From positions 60,785 to 124,784 of the forward strand of contig JAOADG010000004.1 of the NCBI GenBank assembly GCA_026417415.1: a DNA stretch of 64,000 nt, read 5' to 3'. The position numbers and the translations under genes are program-made. Below the pieces are notes generated by a model. The model was not told where the DNA came from. It did not search any database and was given only the letters and a program-made list of their open reading frames with translations. The DNA comes from a bacterium (GTDB lineage: Bacteria > Electryoneota > JAOADG01). Positions 36,930-45,309 of this stretch are shown piece after piece. Position 1 is the stretch's first letter. Each line of letters starts with the position of its first letter.

Positions 36930-37218
36930 GCTGATTTAATTTCTGCTGAATTTTTTCTAAATCTTTTTTTAATCGTCGTATCATTTCTAAGCGGTGTTGA
37001 ACTTCAGTATGAGAAAGATCAAATGCATTTTTTTCCACAAGTTCAGCAACCAATTCCCCTAATGCTAAATAGGCACGATCTAAACGTTGGTTGGCTGCTG
37101 TGAGTGATAATTTCAAACGAGTTAACGATACAATCCGATCGGTTTGATGAAGAATAAAATCAGCAAGGTTTCCTGATTCAAGTTCTTTCTTTTTTGTGGA
37201 TTTCATCAATCTTACCAA
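36922..37218 (-). CDS. Small coiled-coil hypothetical protein
   Basis: 98 aa, overlaps both neighbours by several nt; helical heptad-like sequence. Confidence 0.65.
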   Translation of the reverse strand: MVRLMKSTKKKELESGNLADFILHQTDRIVSLTRLKLSLTAANQRLDRAYLALGELVAELVEKNAFDLSHTEVQHRLEMIRRLKKDLEKIQQKLNQHE

Positions 37219-39836
37219 GTAAAATGATAATCAAGTTGCAAACGAAAACTCAACTCTCTATTGGTGACATGATCACCACCAAAAGGTTTTGCATAGGGTA
37301 ATGTTCGTGGATCCTCATTTGCACGCGAAGGTGGGTTGTTGTTTCTTCTAGCTTGAACATTGGTAAGGGGAAATTGTCGTTCGGATGTAATTTTTGTTTT
37401 GATAGAAAGGCCTTGACCTATACGTGAACCAGTTGCAAAGTACAATCGTAAACCATTTCCATCACGTACATAGAAATCACCTTCTTCGTAATTCCAAAAG
37501 AAACCATCATATATCGTGGCACCACCACCAAACCAAAACGAACGATTTACATGATGTGTAAAATCCACACCAAATGCTTCTGAAGGAGAAGCACTTTGAC
37601 CACTTACAGGTGAACGTCCATTTGGAGAAGTTTCATATATTAAACGTGGACGTGGTGCAAAACGTGTAACAGCGTAGTTATACATCAAACGAATTTCATC
37701 AAAATTAGAGAGTCGTACACTACTTTGTATTCTGCTTTGCAAGGCACGATAATACATTGGGCTTTCGTGATTCAAATAATCTCTGGACTGATCCGACAAG
37801 CGAATGTTGAATCGAAGCGGAAAAATCGGACGATATTGTAAACGTACCACCCAACGATAGTATTCTGCTTGGTCACTGCGGCGCGTCCATTGATCGAGTT
37901 CCCAACTGGTGACCAGCTGTCTCAAGAATTGGTAACGCCCACTAAACATCCATCCGCGTTCAGGTTGTGGTTGAAATGAATTGTCATACAATTGACCCAA
38001 AGTTACGTCTCGCAAATAATATTCGTCTTCTAAAATTGATCCTTTGTACCTTGCGTAATTACTGAAACCGCGGTCAAAGGGATTGTCGTAACCAACATCA
38101 CGATCACGATACAACAACAATACATTCAAAGAAGAATACTGTGCGTAAAGAGAGGTAACAATTCCTTTCGGATCATCTCCCCAACGAAAATAGGAACCAT
38201 CATTTTCTAATTCACCATACTCACCTTGAAAGGAAAAATTGTTGTAAACGGCCTGCCAATCAAAACCATAAACCCGTATCTTTGATTTTGCTTTTTTCCA
38301 AAGTTTACTAGTAGAACGATTTGCATAGCCCAAAAGAATTTCTTGATTGGCGCGATCGTCATTGATTTCATCCACTTCTTTTCCTAATACCAGCGTATTG
38401 CTGTCTAATATCGGTGCGATCGGCCTGTCGTAAAGTGCTTCTACCCAACTAGTACCCAAACGAATGCCTGTAATTGGTAAAATTGCAAGATTACCTGCAA
38501 AAATTGTTTCACGCGTATTGTCTAAATACGTTTGAATACCCGGGTACTTATCTAACAACGTGTCTTCAAGAGCACCATTACTAGGATTAATCCAAGTAGA
38601 ATCCATGGGTGGACGTGAATCGTAGTGAATACGTGGAGATAACACAATAAAACGATTGATACTACCATCTGGGTTGAGTACTGCGTCTTTCCAATCACTA
38701 CTGTACAACATTGTACTCTCAAAAAGTTTTGTGCGTGCTTCAAAAGCTAACCCACGATAGGTAAATTGTTCATTAGATGATAAATCGCCATGAATGCCTG
38801 TTATGTTTTTGTTGTAACCGAATCCCGTGTTTCTGGGTGCAAAATAATCTCCACTTGAAAACACCACACCTTGTCCAAATCCTGCTTGATAATTTCCTAC
38901 AATCAAGCGTTTCAAAGTGATTGGACCGAACTGAAGATACTCACGTTGAAAATAAATTTTACCTTGAGGAAGAGAAATTGAAGCAATTGGATGTTCGTAT
39001 AAATATCGTTCGTATCGCCCTTTATGAGTAGAAATTCCAAACTTCCAATGTCCAAAACCCAATCTTAACTTCACTTGTGTATCCGTTCGATTTTGAGGTA
39101 CCACATCTTCACGAATAGCACTCATATTATCTGGTAGATAAGGGGTATCAAAACTACGTATTTGAAAGAAACCACGAATCTTTTGTGGTGCCTCTACCGT
39201 TTCATAAGTTAAAAATGATCTTGCGTTTGTATAACCCCAGTAAGATAGACCGGGTGTTTGGCGCAATTCACGTTGACTTTGAATTAAATTTCCGCTTTCC
39301 ACTCGTTTACGAATGGCTACTGCATCTACGGGACTTACATTTTGAATATCCGTCAACTCTTCAATGGTGGCAGTATTTACATTGATTGGTTCAAGAATTT
39401 GATCCGCCAATTGATCCGCCAACCCTTCACTAAATCCATCATCGCTAACCAATTGTTCCATCCGATATGCATTGGCTTCACGACGCTGTAAAAATGGATC
39501 GTCTAAAAAAGGTGATCGTACTAGAACTTTACCACGTAATTTTTCCACAGCATTGCGAGAAAGACCGTGAGTGTCAAATAGGTCAAAGAAATTTTCATAG
39601 GGGCCTTCATATAAAATCCGATTACGAATGGATTGAATTTCATCATCCGTTAATCCCAACTGTTTGAGTTCTTCATTCGTTGCTGAATTGAGATCCAGAA
39701 TAGAAGTTGGCTGTGGAGTAGAGGTAATAGCAGGGATTGAACTTTCAGTTGGTTCTTCGCTTCCATATTGAGCAAAACCCAATGGAATACCTAAAGAAAA
39801 AAGAATGCTTAATAAAAGAAGTAATCTAAAAACCAT
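37212..39836 (-). CDS. Outer-membrane beta-barrel protein with N-terminal helix-hairpin-helix motifs
   Basis: Signal peptide; ILDLNSATNEELKQLGLTDDEIQSIRNRI and INVNTATIEELTDIQNVSPVDAVAIRKRV (ComEA-like HhH); long strand-rich region ending FRLQLDYHFTW. Confidence 0.85.
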   Translation of the reverse strand: MVFRLLLLLSILFSLGIPLGFAQYGSEEPTESSIPAITSTPQPTSILDLNSATNEELKQLGLTDDEIQSIRNRILYEGPYENFFDLFDTHGLSRNAVEKLRGKVLVRSPFLDDPFLQRREANAYRMEQLVSDDGFSEGLADQLADQILEPINVNTATIEELTDIQNVSPVDAVAIRKRVESGNLIQSQRELRQTPGLSYWGYTNARSFLTYETVEAPQKIRGFFQIRSFDTPYLPDNMSAIREDVVPQNRTDTQVKLRLGFGHWKFGISTHKGRYERYLYEHPIASISLPQGKIYFQREYLQFGPITLKRLIVGNYQAGFGQGVVFSSGDYFAPRNTGFGYNKNITGIHGDLSSNEQFTYRGLAFEARTKLFESTMLYSSDWKDAVLNPDGSINRFIVLSPRIHYDSRPPMDSTWINPSNGALEDTLLDKYPGIQTYLDNTRETIFAGNLAILPITGIRLGTSWVEALYDRPIAPILDSNTLVLGKEVDEINDDRANQEILLGYANRSTSKLWKKAKSKIRVYGFDWQAVYNNFSFQGEYGELENDGSYFRWGDDPKGIVTSLYAQYSSLNVLLLYRDRDVGYDNPFDRGFSNYARYKGSILEDEYYLRDVTLGQLYDNSFQPQPERGWMFSGRYQFLRQLVTSWELDQWTRRSDQAEYYRWVVRLQYRPIFPLRFNIRLSDQSRDYLNHESPMYYRALQSRIQSSVRLSNFDEIRLMYNYAVTRFAPRPRLIYETSPNGRSPVSGQSASPSEAFGVDFTHHVNRSFWFGGGATIYDGFFWNYEEGDFYVRDGNGLRLYFATGSRIGQGLSIKTKITSERQFPLTNVQARRNNNPPSRANEDPRTLPYAKPFGGDHVTNRELSFRLQLDYHFTW

Positions 39837-40704
39837 AACTAATGCCTACCAGATGTGTAGCAGCGAGCGAAGGATGAGAAACGAAAGTATAATCCATTCG
39901 GAGTTTTGAAAAATTCTTAAGACCAAATCCAAGTGCAACACGATTTGGATTGGAACGAATTCCCAATCTAATATCCAAATAGGGATTGATCTCAAATTCT
40001 GAACCTGCTTTAACGATTTGGTTGCCTCCAAGTGTACGCTCTAACTCAATTCCAGTATATACTCCACGATAAGGAGAATAGCCAATAGTTCCACGTACAA
40101 CACTCGGTAACTCATTTTCAACTACAGATCCCATCGTCGGGCGGTTGAGATTGGTGACATGAAAACCCACAGCGGTTCTTTGCCAAAGTAAACCATACAC
40201 ACCAGCATCAATACCAAAAGCTTGATTACTTCCTAAAGCATGTCCATTCATAGATGTACCAAAAGATTGGGAGTAATACTTTAGAGTATAACCGAATGCC
40301 AAACTGGTCTGAATATCTCTTTGTAGATAAAATGCGTGTGAAAGTGCAAGAGCAGTTTCGTTTGATAAGGAGACGTTCGCATACTTTACACCACCATTGA
40401 GCAAACCAATTCCACCGACTCCATAAGATTTTGGAAGTGGCATTGCAAAGTTTGAATGATAAAGTGTATAAAAATTTTGTTGATATGGTCTTGTGAAAGC
40501 GGCACTTGCACATAAGGATTGGATTGTAACCAAAGCAGCTGGATTTTGAAAGACGTGAGACGGATCACCTGCTAAAGCACTTGTAGCCCCGATTGCACCA
40601 AATCTAGGTGTTGGTGGCTCTACATCAGTAAACACTTGTGAAAGTGCAACATGGGTATAAACAGAAATATGAATGAGAATAAAAAGTATCGTTATTTTTT
40701 TCAT
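39826..40704 (-). CDS. PorV/PorQ-like outer-membrane protein
   Basis: 292 aa; signal peptide, GAIGATSALAGDPSHVFQNPAALVTIQ, strand-rich, C-terminal SYGF. Confidence 0.8.
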   Translation of the reverse strand: MKKITILFILIHISVYTHVALSQVFTDVEPPTPRFGAIGATSALAGDPSHVFQNPAALVTIQSLCASAAFTRPYQQNFYTLYHSNFAMPLPKSYGVGGIGLLNGGVKYANVSLSNETALALSHAFYLQRDIQTSLAFGYTLKYYSQSFGTSMNGHALGSNQAFGIDAGVYGLLWQRTAVGFHVTNLNRPTMGSVVENELPSVVRGTIGYSPYRGVYTGIELERTLGGNQIVKAGSEFEINPYLDIRLGIRSNPNRVALGFGLKNFSKLRMDYTFVSHPSLAATHLVGISYGF

Positions 40705-42674
40705 AACTTAGTTCCAATAACTATAGGAGCAACCGCTTGTTTAATGGTACCATTTTGGTTTGATTGAATTTGCAATAGATATGTACCTAATGGAAGTTTT
40801 CTACGATATTCATCTTTTCCATCCCAAAGAAATTCACCAACACCGACACTGGTTTTATCAATTAAGGTAGCAATAAGTTGACCTTTCATATTGAATATGC
40901 GAAGTATAATTCTACTCCCTGAAGGAGCGCCATAGCGTATGGTGACCTGTTCATTCCAATCCGGTACTAAAACTTTGGCAGGAATCTCAACGAAGGTACT
41001 CACTGCTTCACCTAAACTGCGATCTTGTTCAATAAAATCTTCTGCATAACCTGCTAACATTTGAAAATCGTTGTTGTATTGAGACGCTACGCCGCGAATT
41101 TGAAAGACGCGTCCAACTAACTGAGTCAATGGTAACGAATCTCCACTTGCAACCCGCACTTTTCGTAAATTCATACTATCCCAAATGCGGATGATCATTG
41201 TTCCTGAACCATCATCAATTAACATATTAGTACCACCGCCAACATTTGGATCAACAGAAACAATTCTACCCGTGACCTCTACGAAACTTCCTGATGCATA
41301 ATAAGCAGGATTGCCAGTCCGTGTAAGTTGTCGTTGTAAAGGATAATCACCTGTACGTAATCGTATCGGATTTCTAAGTCCGTATCCAGTATCAATGGCG
41401 GTCATTGATGCAGCACCGCTCACTTGCAATGCACCACTATATTGACTTACTGTAGCATTCATTCGTACTAAATAACCACGTTTTAAATTGGGAAAATTTG
41501 CTGGTCCCGCCGCTTCACTGATGTACAGACCAATGCCGCTACTTGTATCTGCAAGATAAGCGTCAGTTCTCATACTACCACTGGAGGTTGTTCTACCTTG
41601 AATGTAAACAACGACACCCTCTACTTGAACAGTTCGGTTCATTAAGGAATCTGGGTTGTCAATGATAAATTGAATAGGGACAATATTGTTGGGAAAGTTA
41701 ACTGTAAAGGTACGTTCTGCAGTGGATGCAATAGCACCTAAAGCATCTTTGGCTAAAATCCGATAACGTACGGTTGTACCCCACCACCAAGGTCCCATAG
41801 TCATTTCATATTGTTGGTTTTCAATAAGAGGAATTGGAATCGAATCTGTAGGTAAGTTATTCACGATCCGATTCATCCAAACCGCAACTACACCATCTTC
41901 ATCAGTTATTGTAGCACGAACGGTAACACGTTGGTTAGGAAGAGGTTGTACTGGATCCTGAACCACATTGGTAATAATTGGAGGATTGTTTCCGTAAACT
42001 TCAAAATCACTATCAGATCTCGGTTCAAGTTGATATACGTTGCTAGAAATTTGACGTAGATTCCCTTTTACCCACCGAAACGAATCTCCAACAGCATAAG
42101 TTTGATTCCATCTTCCTCCACTACCATAACCTTTTACGTTGATTTGATGAGTACCATCGGAAATGGTGATTCCATCAGGTAAAATAGCAGATACTGAAAC
42201 GTTTGGTACACCGATAAACATTCCTTCATAAGGTTCAGCAGTGCTTTCATTAACCAATAAAGCAATGGGTACAACACACGGAACAACAGACCAAACATTG
42301 CTTGATATTACACGAACGCTATCGTTGGTGAAAACTGCCAATTGGGTTTGGTTATTGGATTCTTGGACTGTGCCTTGAATTAGAATGGAATCACCAACTG
42401 CGAGGGTCAGTGTACGATTGGTTCTTACGAATAAACCGTGATAACCACTTGTGTCCCGATCTTGGATAAAAAAACTTCTCGTTCCACCAGCACCAGCATT
42501 TATTCCAATTCCGGTTACAATGCCACCAACCTGCAAACGTTGATTTACGTAGGGCGACGGTCCACCAGGAATGAATGGGTTGTACTGTATGTCATAGACA
42601 GTATAAACTTGTGCATAAATAAAACTTGTATGAACAAGGATGTACAGTAAAGATAAAAATGTGCGTGTTTTCAT
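40701..42674 (-). CDS. Secreted multi-OB-fold protein with FlgD-like/T9SS-type C-terminal domain
   Basis: 657 aa; OB-like YVNQRLQVGGIVTGIG...SFFIQDRD...GDSILIQGTVQE and NRTVQVEGVVVYIQ...FVEVTGRIVSVDP...LIDDGSGTMIIRIWD; C-terminus SRIILRIFNMKGQLIATLIDKTSVGVGEFLWDGKDEYRRKLPLGTYLLQIQ. Confidence 0.82.
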   Translation of the reverse strand: MKTRTFLSLLYILVHTSFIYAQVYTVYDIQYNPFIPGGPSPYVNQRLQVGGIVTGIGINAGAGGTRSFFIQDRDTSGYHGLFVRTNRTLTLAVGDSILIQGTVQESNNQTQLAVFTNDSVRVISSNVWSVVPCVVPIALLVNESTAEPYEGMFIGVPNVSVSAILPDGITISDGTHQINVKGYGSGGRWNQTYAVGDSFRWVKGNLRQISSNVYQLEPRSDSDFEVYGNNPPIITNVVQDPVQPLPNQRVTVRATITDEDGVVAVWMNRIVNNLPTDSIPIPLIENQQYEMTMGPWWWGTTVRYRILAKDALGAIASTAERTFTVNFPNNIVPIQFIIDNPDSLMNRTVQVEGVVVYIQGRTTSSGSMRTDAYLADTSSGIGLYISEAAGPANFPNLKRGYLVRMNATVSQYSGALQVSGAASMTAIDTGYGLRNPIRLRTGDYPLQRQLTRTGNPAYYASGSFVEVTGRIVSVDPNVGGGTNMLIDDGSGTMIIRIWDSMNLRKVRVASGDSLPLTQLVGRVFQIRGVASQYNNDFQMLAGYAEDFIEQDRSLGEAVSTFVEIPAKVLVPDWNEQVTIRYGAPSGSRIILRIFNMKGQLIATLIDKTSVGVGEFLWDGKDEYRRKLPLGTYLLQIQSNQNGTIKQAVAPIVIGTKL

Positions 42675-42841
42675 TGCTATCCAGCGTAATTTGAATTTTA
42701 CGAATATAATGATGGATTAAGTTTGAAAAAAATTTGAATGCGTTGAAAAAGCAAACACTAATCTAGCAAAAAAATTTGTTTCTTACTTTGGAGGTGAAAA
42801 AAATTCAACGGATAAGTTTGCAACGAAAAAAGAAAAACAAT

Positions 42842-43384
42842 TTATCTTCTATACCGTTTTTCTTTTAAGTGGTTCGCTAAGTACAACGCAATTCCCAGTG
42901 CAAGCAACACCAAACCAAATCCCCAATCATCACCTTCAATAATGTTGGCAATAACAAAAGCAGCACCAACAAAACTGAGAATTAAGGGCCATTTGTATGG
43001 ATTATAGGTAGTAGAGGTTTTTGTATCTTCTGTGATCATTTGAATAGCACGTGGATCATCAGGTAAAAGAGGGACACCTTTTTCAATAGCAGCCATCCGT
43101 TCTTGATGACGCAACTCATTTTTACGCATTGCATATTTAATAAAAAAATAGGTAATGAAACCTGCAACAATAAAAAATGAAATTGGAACAATTAAATTTT
43201 GCCAAGGTATGTTGCCAATCTCAATGGTTTTAGAAGAAGGAGTTTTAATTAAAATAGAAGGAGAAGTATCAGATTTAGTAATACTGATATCAGCAATTGT
43301 ATCCCCTTTGAAAACAACAACTTTGCGATTTCCAACATCAACAGTTTGTGATGTAATTTGAACAGTATCTTTACTCATGGACAC
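42842..43384 (-). CDS. Small membrane protein, DUF6249-like
   Basis: 180 aa; TM followed by KNELRHQERMAAIEKGVPLLPD and two C-terminal TMs. Confidence 0.7.
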   Translation of the reverse strand: MSMSKDTVQITSQTVDVGNRKVVVFKGDTIADISITKSDTSPSILIKTPSSKTIEIGNIPWQNLIVPISFFIVAGFITYFFIKYAMRKNELRHQERMAAIEKGVPLLPDDPRAIQMITEDTKTSTTYNPYKWPLILSFVGAAFVIANIIEGDDWGFGLVLLALGIALYLANHLKEKRYRR

Positions 43385-43574
43385 CTCTTTAACAATACCT
43401 TATTTGTTGCTAAGTTAGTGAATGTATGGTTAGAAAAGGTTGCAACCAATTGTAGAGTGGTTCAATTGGGATAACAAACATTATTAGAAAGAGTGCAACC
43501 AATGGTTCCATTTGAGATACTAAAGAAATAAAGTGATCCCTTTAGGTTGCATTATTCAACTTTGAGAATGAAAC

Positions 43575-44069
43575 TTGGAATTATCTCCAAAGGAATTCGC
43601 AGAACTTGTCGAACGGGAATCGCCGAAATTAGCCACCTTATTGGCAAGGTTGATTCCAGTGCGTGATCGAGTGCCGGATTTATTACAAGATGTGTGGATC
43701 GCTGTGTGGAGAGGATTACCATGGTTTAGAGGTGAAAGTGCGATTACAACCTGGATTTGGAAGATTGCTTATCGTACTGCGTTAAAAGAAAGAAATCGCA
43801 TCTACGGACGGTTGGACACAGTAGAACTCTTAGAGGAGATGGATAGTTCAAAACATACCTTATCTGTAGAAGACGAAATAGATAGAAAAGACACTTTGGA
43901 AAAAATGATCTCGTGTTTGTCACCTATACAGCGAACCGTGGTGACAATGTTTTACTTAGAAAATTTTTCTATTTCCGAGATTGCAGAAATCATTGGACAA
44001 GCAGAAGGTACTGTGAAAAGCCATTTATTTCGTGCCAGACAAAAAATGATGCAAACTATAAGCGAGTGA
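43575..44069 (+). CDS. ECF-type RNA polymerase sigma factor
   Basis: 164 aa, TTG start; region 2 DLLQDVWIAVWRGLPWFRGESAITTWIWKIAYRTA and region 4 LSPIQRTVVTMFYLENFSISEIAEIIGQAEGTVKSHLFRARQKM. Confidence 0.93.
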   Translation: MELSPKEFAELVERESPKLATLLARLIPVRDRVPDLLQDVWIAVWRGLPWFRGESAITTWIWKIAYRTALKERNRIYGRLDTVELLEEMDSSKHTLSVEDEIDRKDTLEKMISCLSPIQRTVVTMFYLENFSISEIAEIIGQAEGTVKSHLFRARQKMMQTISE

Positions 44070-44072
44070 ACT

Positions 44073-44453
44073 ATGAACACGAATTTTCAAAATGAAAAAC
44101 AAGAATATAGATTGCCACAAGAATTAGAAGAATATCTATCCAAACCACTTCCTCTTAAACTTCCAAACCCAAAGACAATGGCACAAAGAGCCATACAACT
44201 GGGCGATAGACGCACAGTTAAAAAATGGGAGATACAAATCACACCAATTTTGGCAACCTTAACTTTGGCAGCACTGCTGGAGTCAGTTTACAATTGGTGG
44301 TTAAAATTAAGTTTTACCATTAAAATACCAGTAGGTCCATTCTTGCAATTGTGGGATAATTTTGTCATCAGTCATGGTTTGATTTGGGTCATTCTTGCGA
44401 TGGGCTCCATGTTCTATCTTGCCTTCGCATTTTTTACCAAAAAAAACTCTTAG
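44073..44453 (+). CDS. Small membrane protein downstream of ECF sigma factor (candidate anti-sigma)
   Basis: 126 aa, 3 nt after the sigma gene; two hydrophobic segments. Confidence 0.65.
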   Translation: MNTNFQNEKQEYRLPQELEEYLSKPLPLKLPNPKTMAQRAIQLGDRRTVKKWEIQITPILATLTLAALLESVYNWWLKLSFTIKIPVGPFLQLWDNFVISHGLIWVILAMGSMFYLAFAFFTKKNS

Positions 44454-44553
44454 AGGTAAGCCAAGTACTCTAAAAAGTGTGCATTTTTTGCACTACTAAG
44501 TGAAATTTTTGCAACGAGCTTTAATAGGTCTATTTTTCTTTAAATTTTGGCAA

Positions 44554-44585
44554 TTTGATTATCCGATCACAACATACTATCTTTG
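44554..44585 (+). promoter_or_regulatory. Bacteroidota-type promoter-like motif upstream of pilin gene
   Basis: TTTG (44554-44557), 20 nt spacer, TATCTTTG (44578-44585), fitting TTTG-N19-TAnnTTTG. Confidence 0.45.
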
Positions 44586-44794
44586 CATTGCCTCTTTTAT
44601 CGTATTTTTCAGAAATGGGCATTCATTTTGCGACCATTCTTAAGAAGTGAATTCTGAACTTCAACGGTATCTGCGAAATTATCGGGTGGGTTGAATTACA
44701 GAGTTGCATTCTATATTTGGTTGTTGTATCATAAAAAACTGTATGGCGATATCTGAAACGCCAATCGTTAACCGCAAACTTAGTTGGAGGTTCT

Positions 44795-45211
44795 ATGATG
44801 AATAAGATCCGCAAATCGAAGGGCTTTACCCTTATTGAAGTTCTGGTGGTGGTTGTCATTGTGGCAATCTTAGCGGCAATTTCGGTACCCATTTATATCG
44901 AATATGTTCAAGGAGCACGTGCTGCTGATGCGCAAGCTACGCTTGGTGCGATTTTGAACGCTGCTAAAATGTATGCACAGGACCTAGGCGAAGACCCACC
45001 AAGTGTTGAAATCCTTGAAGAACTTGGGTATTTCACCATTGACCCATCTACCAAACGTCAATGGACATTCACCATTATTGGTGCTAATCCAATTACTCAA
45101 ATTCAAGCCATTTCAACTGGTGAAATGAAGGGTGGTGCCGGAAAAACAGTTACACTAGACGTGGCAACTGGTAAGTTCTTCGGTTACGGCCTACCTACAG
45201 AAGAAGAATAA
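44795..45211 (+). CDS. Type IV pilin / prepilin
   Basis: KSKGFTLIEVLVVVVIVAILAAISVPIYIEYVQGARAADAQATLGAI. Confidence 0.95.
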   Translation: MMNKIRKSKGFTLIEVLVVVVIVAILAAISVPIYIEYVQGARAADAQATLGAILNAAKMYAQDLGEDPPSVEILEELGYFTIDPSTKRQWTFTIIGANPITQIQAISTGEMKGGAGKTVTLDVATGKFFGYGLPTEEE

Positions 45212-45233
45212 GTCAACACGATTATTAACGGTT

Positions 45234-45285
45234 GGTTACAGATGACCGGCGGGTGCAGATCTGTGCTCGCCGGCGTGTCGTAACC
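45234..45285. repeat. GC-rich palindrome / long hairpin between pilin and pilT-like gene
   Basis: CCGGCGGGTGCAGATCTGTGCTCGCCGG (45246-45273), flanked by GGTTAC (45234-45239) and GTAACC (45280-45285). Confidence 0.75.
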
Positions 45286-45309
45286 AAAAAACATTTGGAG
45301 AAACGAACA

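Noticed and set aside
45232-45309. ORF-track N-terminal extension of PilT
   Set aside because: Encoded by the palindrome (MVTDDRRVQICARRRVVTKK); PilT homology starts at about 45313 and a GTG with RBS is at 45310.
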